Shown here piece after piece: positions 53,558-63,077 of a stretch of 64,000 bases of DNA; within the stretch, counting starts at the first letter, position 1, and every line of letters begins with the position of its first letter. This DNA comes from a virus. The notes under the pieces were generated by a model that was not told the DNA's origin, searched no databases, and worked only from the letters and a program-made list of their open reading frames with translations. The translations under genes and the position numbers were made by a program. The DNA lies in the IMG/VR virus record IMGVR_UViG_3300037586_005524, positions 1 through 64,000 of that record. One strand, 5' to 3'.

Positions 53558-54466
53558 TTATATGTTTGCAATAATTTTCTCATATTCTTTCAATGTATCA
53601 TCAATTGTTCTTGTATAACTCATTGCTTTTTCTTTATAGCTATCATAATTTGCTTTCATTTCTTTTATTGAGTTTAACAACCCATCAAAATCTGAGTACT
53701 CTAATCCATACTCACAACAATAATTATTTATACTTCCACCATTGCTGTGGTAAATAACAGGTAAACCTGCAGCTAGTGCCTCTAAAACATGATTGGCGCC
53801 TGCTTCTTCTTCTGACGCGGTTAAATATATATCACTTTCTGATATTTCTTTAGCTAAATACTCATTATCTCCTGTTGGGTCAACATGATTAGAATTATTA
53901 AAATAAAAATTCTTTGGAAGTCTACCAATAAAAGTAAAATTTATATTTTCGGCGACGTGATCATCCAACAGTTTATAATATTCAAACCCTTTTTTTGGAT
54001 TTGTTGACCAATGATGGGTTATTATATTAAGGGTATCATTTAATTTGTTGCTTTTTTTATATTTATGAAATATTTTTAATGGTCCATTGTGAACAATGTT
54101 GTAATTTTTTCCTCCATAATCAACATATTCTTTGGCCCACTCGCTTGGAAAAATTAAATGATCTGATGTTAATATTGTTTGTTTAATAAGATTAGTTAAT
54201 TCCGGTTTCCCGTGAGTCCCAAGATCTCCAACTCTTTGAATTATTTTTGTTCGAGGCCGGGAATTTTTATAATTTAAAAAATGTTGGTACCACTCACCAT
54301 TTTTGTTTGGTCTGGGATCAAAACAAAAAATCATATCAATATTATCCTCCAACCGAAAAGTAACTTGATGGCCTGTTTTCTCCAATGTTTCAGAAAGTTT
54401 AGTCACTGTTTTGTTTCCACCGCCCCATGGCCCTTTTAACGGTTGTCTATTAAGATAAATTTTCAT
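53558..54466 (-). CDS. Glycosyltransferase, GT-B family 4/1 type (302 aa)
   Basis: The N-terminus has KGPWGGGNKTVTKLSE, the Gly-rich loop of GT4 enzymes. The C-terminal domain contains NIITHHWSTNPKKGFEY and EEEAGANHVLEALAAG, the E-x7-E motif that binds the donor. It is shorter than average (302 against about 360). No membrane segments. It overlaps neither neighbour, being 28 bases from the methyltransferase-like gene, one of the larger gaps in the sugar cluster. Sugar specificity unknown. Confidence 0.8.
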   Translation of the reverse strand: MKIYLNRQPLKGPWGGGNKTVTKLSETLEKTGHQVTFRLEDNIDMIFCFDPRPNKNGEWYQHFLNYKNSRPRTKIIQRVGDLGTHGKPELTNLIKQTILTSDHLIFPSEWAKEYVDYGGKNYNIVHNGPLKIFHKYKKSNKLNDTLNIITHHWSTNPKKGFEYYKLLDDHVAENINFTFIGRLPKNFYFNNSNHVDPTGDNEYLAKEISESDIYLTASEEEAGANHVLEALAAGLPVIYHSNGGSINNYCCEYGLEYSDFDGLLNSIKEMKANYDSYKEKAMSYTRTIDDTLKEYEKIIANI

Positions 54467-54476
54467 TTGTCATTCT

Positions 54477-55463
54477 TTACAAAAACTTAGAATCAAGAAT
54501 TGGATTCGCACCATAATATTCAGAATACCATGAAATGGTTTTTTTGAGACCTTCATCTATATTATATTTTGGGCTAAAGCCTGTAGCTTCTCTTAAAAGT
54601 GTTAAGTCTGGGCAACGACGTTGTACACTTCCCTCTGGAGGTTGTTTAATATCAAATTTAGGATTATAATTAAAATATTTAACTACTTTTTCAGCTAAAT
54701 TCATTATTGGCATTTCCTCTTTATCATTGCCAATATTAAATACTCCTTTTTTATCACTTAATGCCAGGTTCATAGAGGCTCGTACGGCGTCACTGACATA
54801 ACAAAAAGATCTTGTTTGAGTTGCTCCGTATATATTAAATGGGTCTTCTTTGAAATATGCTCTTTTAATAAACTGAGGTATGACATGCTTAAACCCCATT
54901 CGTGGGCCATAAATATTATTATATCTAATAATTTGAAACTCTAAATCATGTTGATGAGAAAAATTAGCAACAAGAAGCTCCCCTGTTATTTTGCTCCCAC
55001 CATATGAATATCGAGGATTGAAAATATCGTCAATACATAATTCAACTGTTTCTGGGGTTGGGATAAGATCTTTTCTAAATTTAAAAGTACAAGAATATGT
55101 TTCTGAGGAGGAGGAATAAACAAATTTGGTTTGACAGCCTTTAAAATATTCTAATAAATTCATGGTGGACAAAATATTAACACGCATTACATCATAAGGA
55201 ATTGTATAAAAATTTTCTGTTCCATTGATGGCGGCCAAATGAAAAATAATATCATAATCTTTATCTAATTTTATTATTTCATCCATTTTTGTGAGATCGC
55301 ATTTTATAAATTTGGAGCCGCGCGAAATTAAGCCGTCTATAAAAGCATCTTTGACCCCTCTTAGATTATTATCACAAATATGGACAATATTGCTGTTTTC
55401 CAATGCGTAATCTGCTAAATAGGCGCCGATGAAACCACTACCACCAGTAATTAAAATTTTCAT
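54477..55463 (-). CDS. NAD-dependent nucleotide-sugar epimerase/decarboxylase (SDR)
   Basis: Nucleotide loop GGSGFIG (7-13), catalytic Ser in YSSSSETYS, Y154/K158 in SYGGSK, and RYNNIYGPRMGFKHVIPQFI. The last fits UDP-glucuronate decarboxylase or dTDP-glucose 4,6-dehydratase relatives. Length of 328 is normal. It forms a tight run with the upstream class I methyltransferase, RmlC-like and aminotransferase genes, so it may make the 4-keto sugar that these modify. The exact reaction is not readable from sequence. Confidence 0.85.
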   Translation of the reverse strand: MKILITGGSGFIGAYLADYALENSNIVHICDNNLRGVKDAFIDGLISRGSKFIKCDLTKMDEIIKLDKDYDIIFHLAAINGTENFYTIPYDVMRVNILSTMNLLEYFKGCQTKFVYSSSSETYSCTFKFRKDLIPTPETVELCIDDIFNPRYSYGGSKITGELLVANFSHQHDLEFQIIRYNNIYGPRMGFKHVIPQFIKRAYFKEDPFNIYGATQTRSFCYVSDAVRASMNLALSDKKGVFNIGNDKEEMPIMNLAEKVVKYFNYNPKFDIKQPPEGSVQRRCPDLTLLREATGFSPKYNIDEGLKKTISWYSEYYGANPILDSKFL

Positions 55464-56227
55464 TTATTACCTCTATATTTGCAAACATACATTATTTTAT
55501 AATCCTTGAAGCTAGCTTGTTTTTCAATATCATAAGATTTATTAATCTCCACTACATCAAAATTATATTCATTTAGTAACTCTTTTAAAATAAAAGGAGT
55601 CCATAAAACGTGGTCTAAATCATAGTCGAAGCTGTTAACCAGTTCTCCGTCTTTGAATATTTCTACATAATTTTTCATTTTTATAAAAGAGTTTAATAAG
55701 TCTGTGTTGGCAATACACTTTGTTATTATTTTGTTTTTATCATCAGCGTATCTCTCTCTGGTTGAAGAATAGGGCGGCTCTTTAATTGCAGCAATGCCAT
55801 TCCAAGTATCAAAAATAAGAAGTGCATTTTTATTAAGCTTGTCAGAGGCTAGCTGTAAAAATTCTTTTAACTGTTTAAAGCTGGTTAAATGATTAACCAC
55901 ATAAAACATACTGATCATCAAATCAAAACTCTTGTCACTTAAATCCTCTTTTGTATTAGTAAAAAAGCATAAATTATTTTCAATTGATTTTTGTTTTGCA
56001 ATTTTTATCATATCAGAAGAACAATCATAACCGACCACATTTGTATTAGTTTTCTCAGATAAATAAGAAGCATGATTTCCTGTCCCACATCCAAAATCTA
56101 ATATGGATTCAAGTGGAGCTTTTGAGTGTTTATTATATGCTTTAAAAACATAATCCACTTCTTGTGAATATTGTTTTTTTGAAAATATTTTATCGTAATA
56201 TTCTACAAAATTACCAGAATAACTCAA
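55460..56227 (-). CDS. Class I SAM-dependent methyltransferase (255 aa)
   Basis: Motif I is SILDFGCGTGNHASYL (residues 41-56), followed by VVGYDCSSDMIKIAK, and the later strand LLIFDTWNG. This is a standard small-molecule methyltransferase. The start is a TTG with GGGAGGT 8 bases before it, since the first in-frame ATG lies far inside the domain. It overlaps the SDR gene downstream by 4 bases and starts 1 base after the RmlC-like gene. A sugar C- or O-methylation is likely from context. Confidence 0.85.
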   Translation of the reverse strand: MSYSGNFVEYYDKIFSKKQYSQEVDYVFKAYNKHSKAPLESILDFGCGTGNHASYLSEKTNTNVVGYDCSSDMIKIAKQKSIENNLCFFTNTKEDLSDKSFDLMISMFYVVNHLTSFKQLKEFLQLASDKLNKNALLIFDTWNGIAAIKEPPYSSTRERYADDKNKIITKCIANTDLLNSFIKMKNYVEIFKDGELVNSFDYDLDHVLWTPFILKELLNEYNFDVVEINKSYDIEKQASFKDYKIMYVCKYRGNK

Positions 56228-56228
56228 C

Positions 56229-56729
56229 TTAATTTACCTCCCAATATTTCTGAGAGACAATAGAATGGTGATACCTGTAGTCATCTGCTAGCGCTTCTTT
56301 GTATGTAAGATTGCTCAAAAATATTATATTTGTATTTTCTTCCAAACTCATCCAACCATTCGCACGATAAGGAGGGATTACCAAAACTTTAGGTGAACGA
56401 TAACTCAATACATAACTTGAAATATAGCTTGGATTTGCTTTTAAAAATTCTTTTATAGCCAGCTCATCGTTATTATCAACTAAATCCTCCGGTATATCAA
56501 CGCTTAAAAATTTTGCTGCCCCCGTAAGAACAGTATATATCTTCCATTCTTTTTTATGATAATGCACACCACGTATCACGCCCCTGCCATAATCTCCAAC
56601 AAAACACGCTCGATTGATTAAGTCAGGATCTATATCATCTGTAAGAGGAGATAAAAAACCTCTTTGGTCATTTAAAACTAAAGTATTTATTAATTTTGTT
56701 TCTTTGAGGTCTTTGTTTATTTTATACAT
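56229..56729 (-). CDS. RmlC-like sugar 3,5-epimerase/isomerase (166 aa)
   Basis: The motif GVIRGVHYHKKEWKIYTVLTG carries H56 and H58 in the place of the RmlC catalytic His and metal or substrate ligands (canonical GVLRGLHYQ). A cupin-like beta strand pattern follows. It is 166 residues, a little shorter than dTDP-4-dehydrorhamnose 3,5-epimerases (about 180). Such cupins change the configuration of 4-keto sugars. It lies between the DegT aminotransferase (8-base overlap) and the class I methyltransferase, forming a small keto-sugar modification set. Confidence 0.8.
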   Translation of the reverse strand: MYKINKDLKETKLINTLVLNDQRGFLSPLTDDIDPDLINRACFVGDYGRGVIRGVHYHKKEWKIYTVLTGAAKFLSVDIPEDLVDNNDELAIKEFLKANPSYISSYVLSYRSPKVLVIPPYRANGWMSLEENTNIIFLSNLTYKEALADDYRYHHSIVSQKYWEVN

Positions 56730-57828
56730 AAAAATCTTTTATGACCTCACAAACATAATTAATTTGTTCTTCGCTAATATTAACAAAAGAAGGCAAACAA
56801 ATTCCATTATCATAGGACTTTTCTGCCACTGGAAAGTGCTCTCTATTATAACGAGGATCTTTCTTCCAATATTCAAAGGCCGGCTGTAAGTGCAACGGAT
56901 AAAAAAACATTCTTGGTTCTACATCGTTTTCTCGCATATGTTGCATTAAGTCTTCAGCTTCATCTTTTTTAGTTTTCAAAATAACTCTAAAAGGAATGTA
57001 AGGGCATACCTCTTCTGGAGGTTGATAAATATCAACATGCTTAAACTCAGAAAAAGCTTCTGTATACTTTTTATGAATAAAATTTTTCTTTTCTACTAGG
57101 GTATCAAACTTTTTCATTTGAGCTAAACCAATTGCGCATTGAATATCAGTCATTCTGAAATTATAGCCCACTTGAGGATGAACAAAAGTTCCTCTTCCTC
57201 TTCTTCCTTGATTTCTAAGATACAAAAGCTTCTCATAGACCTCTTCATTGTTTGTGGTTACAAAGCCGCCTTCGGCAGTTGTAAGGGTTTTATCTGCGAA
57301 AAAAGAAAAACAACCAACATCTCCAAAACTGCCGCAACCTTTGCCTTTCCATTTTATACCAAGCGCTTGGGCTGCATCTTCAATTACCAGCAAATTATGT
57401 TTTCTTGCATATGCCATTACTTGATCCATATTAGAAGTAAATCCAAAAAGATGAACTGGCATGATTGCTTTTGTTTTTTCTGTTAAAACGCGGTCGCAAT
57501 CTTCTACGTTAATTTGTAAATTTTCACAAACATCAACAAATACAGGCTTTGCGCCTAAAAATTCGACAGAAGTGGCGGAAGCAAAAAATGTAACATCCGG
57601 CACAATAACTTCGTCGCCCGGGCCTATTCCTAGTGCTTTTAAGCCCAAAATCAATGCCAGCGTGCCATTTGGTGCATAAACCCCATATTTCACGCCAATT
57701 TTTTCACACAACTTTTGATTAAATTCTTTAGCTAATGGACCTTCTGTTATCCAATTTGTTTCAAAACATTGTTTTATTGCTTCATATTCTTCCATCCCAA
57801 CGAATGGCATAAACTGTGGTACTTTCAT
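56722..57828 (-). CDS. DegT/DnrJ-type sugar aminotransferase (368 aa)
   Basis: A PLP-dependent enzyme of the DegT/DnrJ/EryC1 family. The Schiff-base Lys is K180 in CFSFFADKTLTTAEGG and the PLP-stabilising Asp is D151 in VIEDAAQALG. FFASATSVEFLGAKPVFVD is also typical. The length of 368 is normal. It converts a 4-keto or 3-keto nucleotide sugar to the amino sugar. The product might then be modified by the methyltransferase and deacetylase encoded nearby. Overlaps the carbamoyltransferase gene by 4 bases. Confidence 0.88.
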   Translation of the reverse strand: MKVPQFMPFVGMEEYEAIKQCFETNWITEGPLAKEFNQKLCEKIGVKYGVYAPNGTLALILGLKALGIGPGDEVIVPDVTFFASATSVEFLGAKPVFVDVCENLQINVEDCDRVLTEKTKAIMPVHLFGFTSNMDQVMAYARKHNLLVIEDAAQALGIKWKGKGCGSFGDVGCFSFFADKTLTTAEGGFVTTNNEEVYEKLLYLRNQGRRGRGTFVHPQVGYNFRMTDIQCAIGLAQMKKFDTLVEKKNFIHKKYTEAFSEFKHVDIYQPPEEVCPYIPFRVILKTKKDEAEDLMQHMRENDVEPRMFFYPLHLQPAFEYWKKDPRYNREHFPVAEKSYDNGICLPSFVNISEEQINYVCEVIKDFYV

Positions 57829-59444
57829 TTTTTCCTCACTAATAAATTTACATCATAAAAATACAGATAGTCAATGTTTGTTCTCAAAAAACAATCTAGT
57901 GCATGTTCTGCTGTTTCACAAATTGGTTCCCTATCATTAAAGCTTGTATTCAAAACAATTGGGACTCCAGATTTATTATACCATTTTTTAATAAAATTAT
58001 AATACCATTTATTATCATTTTCTGTGACAGTCTGCAATCTAGCAGTTCCATTTAAATGCACAACTGCTGGTACTTTATTTTTTGCCTCTTCTTTGAACTC
58101 CAAAACAAAGCTCATATATGGACTATTTTTATCTTTTGTGAACCAATTTTTGACTTCTTCGCGAAGAATAGATGGTGCGAAAGGCCTAAACCACTGTCTA
58201 TGTTTTACTTTTTCATTAATGAGGTCCTTCATATTAGGACTTCTAGGATCTGCCAAAATGCTTCTATTCCCCAAAGCTCTTCGTCCGGACTCTGAGCCTC
58301 CTCCAAAAACTGCAACAATTTTTTGTTCATCCAGCAAATCAACTACTTTATCGTCGGTACACTTCTCATATAAAATATTATCCTGTTTTTTTAAGGCTTC
58401 TTCGACATTGTTATATCCAAAACCAAGATAAGGCGTGAAGTTGTCCTTCCACTCAATTCGTGGATTGTCCAGCACTTGATGCCAAAGATATTGGGCTGCA
58501 CCAATTGTTAGACCGCCATCATGAGGAGTTGGTGTTACATATATACTTTTTATTTGTGGGAACCAATCAAACATTTTTCCTACAGCTACCGAATTTAAGC
58601 TTACGCCACCAGAAAGACAAATATTTTCAATGCCCTCTATCTGATTTAAAAGGCTTTCAAACATTTCTCTAATATAATCTTCTGTGGCTCTTTGAAGACC
58701 TGCGGCTAAATCAAATTTAGCTTGTTCGCTTTCTTTTGCTATTTCTGCCCATTTATTTAAGTAAGGGTGTGCAGGGTCATTTCCAGTGTTTGCCCCACGA
58801 GGTTGATCTGCGGGCTTATGAGTTGCTGCAGCAAGGTCGAAAGTAAGCATTCTAAAGAAATCGTTTTTATACTTTTCTGGGTTTCCCATCGCGGCCATGG
58901 CCATGACTGTTCCGGCTTGATGTCCTCGGGGCCAACCAGATTGAAGATTAAAAATATAGCGCGTGCACCTTGTCCAAACTCCTCCAATATTTACCAAGTT
59001 AATTGGATAAGTGTGCACATGCTCTATTTTGTTTCCCTTCCCTTTCCACACCGTAAAAGCTGTTGCGAAATTATCTTTTGACTCAAAGCCTCCGCCATCG
59101 ATGGTTACAATTAAGGCGTTGTCTAGGTTACTAGAAAAAAATGCATTGGCTGCATGGCATTGATGGTGCCCATAAACATGTAAATGGCCGCCATTTTTCT
59201 CAGCAGTCTCCATTATTTTTTGATATGATTCTTCATAGCTTTTTAGTTTTTTTACAGAATAACAAGTCGCAAAATGTTGAATCTCGTTATAATTTTCATA
59301 TTCATCAAATAAAAATTGTGCACTATCTCCTGCAGGCTCTTTTTCTCTAATATATCTTTCATATTCTGCATGTACAAGAGGTTTTCCATCTTCCAATACG
59401 CAAAATGAACAATCATGCCCAGACCATATACCAGCTATTTTCAT
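57825..59444 (-). CDS. NodU/CmcH-type carbamoyltransferase (539 aa)
   Basis: The N-terminal half is an ASKHA fold with GIWSGHDCSFCVLEDG, HHQCHAANAF (H93, H94, H97) and TIDGGG (114-119). The C-terminal half has GGGSESGRRALGNRSILADP and VVLNTSFNDREPI-like motifs of the carbamoyl-transfer domain. Family enzymes add a carbamoyl group from carbamoyl phosphate to a hydroxyl of a sugar or antibiotic. Length is as expected (about 540-600). It is clustered with DegT and RmlC genes, pointing to a carbamoylated amino sugar. Phage examples are known, including one modifying DNA bases, so DNA modification is an alternative. Confidence 0.87.
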   Translation of the reverse strand: MKIAGIWSGHDCSFCVLEDGKPLVHAEYERYIREKEPAGDSAQFLFDEYENYNEIQHFATCYSVKKLKSYEESYQKIMETAEKNGGHLHVYGHHQCHAANAFFSSNLDNALIVTIDGGGFESKDNFATAFTVWKGKGNKIEHVHTYPINLVNIGGVWTRCTRYIFNLQSGWPRGHQAGTVMAMAAMGNPEKYKNDFFRMLTFDLAAATHKPADQPRGANTGNDPAHPYLNKWAEIAKESEQAKFDLAAGLQRATEDYIREMFESLLNQIEGIENICLSGGVSLNSVAVGKMFDWFPQIKSIYVTPTPHDGGLTIGAAQYLWHQVLDNPRIEWKDNFTPYLGFGYNNVEEALKKQDNILYEKCTDDKVVDLLDEQKIVAVFGGGSESGRRALGNRSILADPRSPNMKDLINEKVKHRQWFRPFAPSILREEVKNWFTKDKNSPYMSFVLEFKEEAKNKVPAVVHLNGTARLQTVTENDNKWYYNFIKKWYNKSGVPIVLNTSFNDREPICETAEHALDCFLRTNIDYLYFYDVNLLVRKK

Positions 59445-59459
59445 TATTACACCTTTTCC

Positions 59460-60392
59460 TTAAGATATTATTTCATAAGATACATTTTCTGTTTCAATAG
59501 GCCAATTAATTGGGTTCTTCTTCCAGTTGCCGCACTCATCAATTGGTAACTCCCAATCGCCATTTGCGATTGCTATTTCTTCAATAGAAAATGGTCTATG
59601 ATCGTGAAATACAAAATCTTTTTTATCAACCCATTGATAATATAAATTGTCTTTTAGTGCTTCCCAATATAATCCATATCTAACATTTCCTCTCACGCGG
59701 CCTTGAGTCCCTCGCGGGTCTGTAAATATGGCAACAGAAGCTGGAAACCAGGGAACAAAAACTTTTTTACGACCATGAAAATGTGCGTTCCCCATTGTGG
59801 AAAAAAGATCTTCAGCATTGATGTTTCCATCAACTTTCCAACCTCCCATTGTATCCAAACATTCTTTATTATAAAAACAATCTCCTGCTCCTGGAATAAC
59901 TTTATGTTTTTGTATTGCAAAAATAGAATTACTCATTTTATGTTTTTCGTACTGTTCATTTTCTAAACGAACTTTACGTTGGGCGTCTAGCATTACAACA
60001 AAAACATCATCCCGAGAATCTAAGAAGTCAACATATTCATTTAACCAGCCTTTTCTGATAAATTGTGTATCTCCTTGTAACGGGACAATATATTCGCCAC
60101 TTGCAGTTTGATGAAACAAATTTAGTGCTGCTGAGAACTCATCGATAACGTCTTTTATTTTTCCAATATCTTTTTTTTCTTTAGATCTGGTTTCTTCTTG
60201 ATTAATAATTGTCCAGCCGCGATCTTTTAATGTTTGCAAATATTCTTGTGTACCCTTTTCTTTACTATTGTCGTCAATGCAGATAAATTCTAATTCATCA
60301 TCATAATCTTTTACTGACTCCATTAAAGATTCGGCACAGCTTTTTAAATAAAAAAGTCTGTTATAGTTAACGATCCCAAAAGAAATTTTCAT
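59460..60392 (-). CDS. Glycosyltransferase family 2 (310 aa)
   Basis: The N-terminus SFGIVNYNRLFYLKSCAESL and FICIDDNSKEKG are the GT2 nucleotide-binding parts. A DxD-like QGDTQFIRKGW follows. FHDHRPFSIEE near the end may belong to the active-site lid. No membrane helix. Separated by 15 bases from the carbamoyltransferase gene and by one base from the UDP-glucose-dehydrogenase-type gene. Donor and acceptor not known. Confidence 0.78.
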   Translation of the reverse strand: MKISFGIVNYNRLFYLKSCAESLMESVKDYDDELEFICIDDNSKEKGTQEYLQTLKDRGWTIINQEETRSKEKKDIGKIKDVIDEFSAALNLFHQTASGEYIVPLQGDTQFIRKGWLNEYVDFLDSRDDVFVVMLDAQRKVRLENEQYEKHKMSNSIFAIQKHKVIPGAGDCFYNKECLDTMGGWKVDGNINAEDLFSTMGNAHFHGRKKVFVPWFPASVAIFTDPRGTQGRVRGNVRYGLYWEALKDNLYYQWVDKKDFVFHDHRPFSIEEIAIANGDWELPIDECGNWKKNPINWPIETENVSYEIIS

Positions 60393-60393
60393 A

Positions 60394-61191
60394 TCACTCC
60401 TCTCTCATCCCCTCAAATACCGTTGTTTTATACTTTGAATTTTCTTCTAATAACATTTCAAAAAATCCTACATCTAGTTTTAAATTTTTTACCATGGCTG
60501 CTATAGTTCTTGTATCTTTTGGCAAACACGGCCCACCAAAACCTCTAAAATCTTCATTGCAGTTCAAATAAACATCATTAATATGATTTCTTTGTGTTAT
60601 TGTGTTTTTTATTTTAGTATAATCGGCGCCGGCGGCCTTGCATACTTCATAAAAGCTATTTGCAAAAGTTACCAAAGTTGCATTATAAATATTATTGAAA
60701 TATTTAATAAATTCTGCTTCTAAAGGAGATAGTTGTACAAACTTTTTTGGATAATATCCATGTACATTTTTTAACATTTCATATGTCGAGAAATTATCAG
60801 TGCCTATAACACACAAATCATGATTATCAATAAAATCTGCAACTGCACATCTTTCTCTAAGAAATTCCGGAATAAAGCATAATTCTAAGTTTGGATACGT
60901 TTTTGAAAATTTATTTATAGTTCCAGGAGCAACTGTAGATTTTATAGCAACAATTCCTTCATAATTATATTCATTTAAATCATCTACTACCATTTCAACA
61001 ATGTCAGTGTCGCACTCTCCATTTTCTTTAGATGGAGTTGGAACACAAACAAAACAGATATCAGTATCAAGCACATCTCTAATAGAAGAATCATATTTTA
61101 TATCATGCACTCTCATATTATGACCTAATTTTTTTAATCCTTCATGGACGGCGGCGCCAACTATGCCGGCGCCAATAATACCAATTTTCAT
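60394..61191 (-). CDS. UDP-glucose dehydrogenase-type enzyme lacking the C-terminal domain (265 aa)
   Basis: Start chosen at the ATG encoding MKIGIIGAGIVGAAV; a TTG 30 bases upstream lies in the preceding gene. The NAD domain, VPTPSKENGE, KSTVAPGT, PEFLRERCAVADF, the Lys in FIKYFNNIYNATL and the Cys at 222 in FGGPCLPKD are all present. As in the other such gene, the protein stops about 40 residues after the Cys, without the third domain (usual length 390-450). The two proteins are only distantly similar, so both kept this short form independently. The substrate may be a smaller nucleotide sugar. Confidence 0.8.
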   Translation of the reverse strand: MKIGIIGAGIVGAAVHEGLKKLGHNMRVHDIKYDSSIRDVLDTDICFVCVPTPSKENGECDTDIVEMVVDDLNEYNYEGIVAIKSTVAPGTINKFSKTYPNLELCFIPEFLRERCAVADFIDNHDLCVIGTDNFSTYEMLKNVHGYYPKKFVQLSPLEAEFIKYFNNIYNATLVTFANSFYEVCKAAGADYTKIKNTITQRNHINDVYLNCNEDFRGFGGPCLPKDTRTIAAMVKNLKLDVGFFEMLLEENSKYKTTVFEGMREE

Positions 61192-61192
61192 A

Positions 61193-62155
61193 TTATTTTT
61201 CTCCAGAAATTTTTGTAACAATAAAAGTATAAGGACTTGGATGTGAATAAACTATTTTAAGACCTATACTCTGAACAAAATAAGAAATTTCACTAGGATC
61301 ATAAGTCCATATATATGGAGTTGTACAATCTTCTAAATGTAGTGCTTCTTCAATTTTTTTTATAGAATATTTTTTACATAATTTTTTAAGGCCGCTTATC
61401 ATATTCGAGTATTTTGTGTCTTTAACCAAAAGCATATCTTTTAAGCTTTTTTGTTTTTTTTCATAATGCCATAATTTTCCTATAATTTTTAAAAACTCAT
61501 AAGTGTTTTCTAAACTTTCATTTAAAAATATTTCTCTTATATCCCAAGTGATTTGTGGGACATCGTTATCAGTAAAAAAATTAAAAATTAAAAACCCATT
61601 TGGTTTCAGTAAGTGTGACAAATCTTTTAATGTTTTTTTATAATCGCGTTGATGGTGTAGCGCCATATGATGAATAATCACATCAAATTGTTCTGAATTA
61701 AATACATTTGTAATCTCTTCTATATCTGTCTGCAAAAAACAAAAATTCTCTAAAGGGTTTTTTAAATTATTTAAATTAATAATATTATTAAAAAAAATAT
61801 TTTCTTCTTTTCTATAAGGAATTCTTTTATTTTTAAGGGCCTCGTGGGTCATTTTTGGACCAACATAAGAGCCATCTGCTGCGCACACAAATTTGGCGCC
61901 TAATTCAGCCGCAACTATAGAAAATCTACCAAGGCCCGAGCATGCATCTAAAACTACTTTATCTTTAAAATTTATATTTCCTCCGGAAAACCGCAAAAAC
62001 TTTTGAATTCGAGATTTTCCCCAAGAGTCATCAAGGAAATCTCTTGATTGCAGTTCCCACATTCTATCATACAAATCATTATTTTTAGCCTTATTGTTTA
62101 CATAAACGCCTTTACAATTTTTTAAAGAATCAAAATCTTTAAATATATTAATCAT
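61193..62155 (-). CDS. Class I SAM-dependent methyltransferase (320 aa)
   Basis: Motif I is KVVLDACSGLGRFSIVAAEL (residues 66-85) and motif IV/post I DVIIHHMALHHQRDYKKT. The C-terminal third is an added region of helices and a YIWTYDPSEISYFVQS segment. It resembles methyltransferases of lipopolysaccharide or ubiquinone type but I cannot choose. One base separates it from the UDP-glucose-dehydrogenase-type gene. The start overlaps the GT-B gene upstream by 8 bases. Acts probably on a sugar or glycan. Confidence 0.82.
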   Translation of the reverse strand: MINIFKDFDSLKNCKGVYVNNKAKNNDLYDRMWELQSRDFLDDSWGKSRIQKFLRFSGGNINFKDKVVLDACSGLGRFSIVAAELGAKFVCAADGSYVGPKMTHEALKNKRIPYRKEENIFFNNIINLNNLKNPLENFCFLQTDIEEITNVFNSEQFDVIIHHMALHHQRDYKKTLKDLSHLLKPNGFLIFNFFTDNDVPQITWDIREIFLNESLENTYEFLKIIGKLWHYEKKQKSLKDMLLVKDTKYSNMISGLKKLCKKYSIKKIEEALHLEDCTTPYIWTYDPSEISYFVQSIGLKIVYSHPSPYTFIVTKISGEK

Positions 62156-63077
62156 TTTGTTCTCCTATAGTTTTTGTGAACAAGCCTGCGTACTCTTCAA
62201 CGAGATTGTGCATGTCATATCTTTTAACGTTATTATAGCAAATATTTATATCATTATTAATTGGAAAATACATATTTTTAGGTATATCTACCACACAATT
62301 TTTGTTTAAAACCGCAGTAGCCATGCCCACATCCCTCGATATTATAGGGATTTTCATTGCAGAGGCTTCTAAAATTGCTTGTGGACCTCCCTCTACTCTC
62401 GATGCAACTATATATAAATCACAACAAGCATACATATCTTTTAATGTTTCTAGTGGCGCCATCTCTATAAAGTGAAAATTAATATTTTCTTCTTCGAGGC
62501 GATTAATTATATATTGTCTTCTCCAACCGCCTAACAACACAAATAAATTGTCTTTATTAATTTTTTTAAGAGTCTCAACGAATAAATCTGGGCCTTTTTC
62601 GAGTTTTGGGCTTATTAAGTCTGAGCCTTCTGTATCCCTCTGAAAGCTTCCAACAACATAAGCATCAGCAGGAATTTTTAATTCTTCTCTAGCTTTATAT
62701 TTGTCAGTCGGGCTCCATATTTTTGAATTATACCAATATCCAATAACCTCTACTGGTTTTTTTGTCATTTTAGAAATAAAATCCTTGGTTTTTTGACAAG
62801 GAGTGTGATAACAATCTACATATTTGTCTCTTACAAGAAACTCACGAAGAGAGTCTTTACTAAACTTTTCAGGCACAACGTGGTGAATAGTAACTACAAC
62901 TTTCTTTTCAATAAGAAATTTTGCTGGTATATTCCTCCAAAGCCACGGACTAATAATCCACAACAAATTTGCATTGTTTAAATTATCTGTATGATATTGT
63001 GGTTTAAGTTCTCGCCATTCCTTGACAATTCTATCAAGAATCCAATTTTCTTTTGGTGCTAGTGAAAAAATCTTCAT
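62148..63077 (-). CDS. Glycosyltransferase, GT-B family (309 aa)
   Basis: The donor-binding motif is RVEGGPQAILEASAMKIPII, with the paired Glu of GT4. AYVVGSFQRDTEG starts the nucleotide-binding domain and LFVLLGGWRRQY continues it. The N-terminal domain is short (about 125 residues). It overlaps the upstream GT-B gene by 44 bases, the longest overlap in the cluster, so a start a little inside cannot be excluded. Sugar specificity unknown. Confidence 0.82.
   Translation of the reverse strand: MKIFSLAPKENWILDRIVKEWRELKPQYHTDNLNNANLLWIISPWLWRNIPAKFLIEKKVVVTIHHVVPEKFSKDSLREFLVRDKYVDCYHTPCQKTKDFISKMTKKPVEVIGYWYNSKIWSPTDKYKAREELKIPADAYVVGSFQRDTEGSDLISPKLEKGPDLFVETLKKINKDNLFVLLGGWRRQYIINRLEEENINFHFIEMAPLETLKDMYACCDLYIVASRVEGGPQAILEASAMKIPIISRDVGMATAVLNKNCVVDIPKNMYFPINNDINICYNNVKRYDMHNLVEEYAGLFTKTIGEQND

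Noticed and set aside
58024-58431. Plus-strand frame of 135 codons opposite the carbamoyltransferase gene
   Set aside because: Antisense to the most conserved part of that enzyme, no motif in its own frame.
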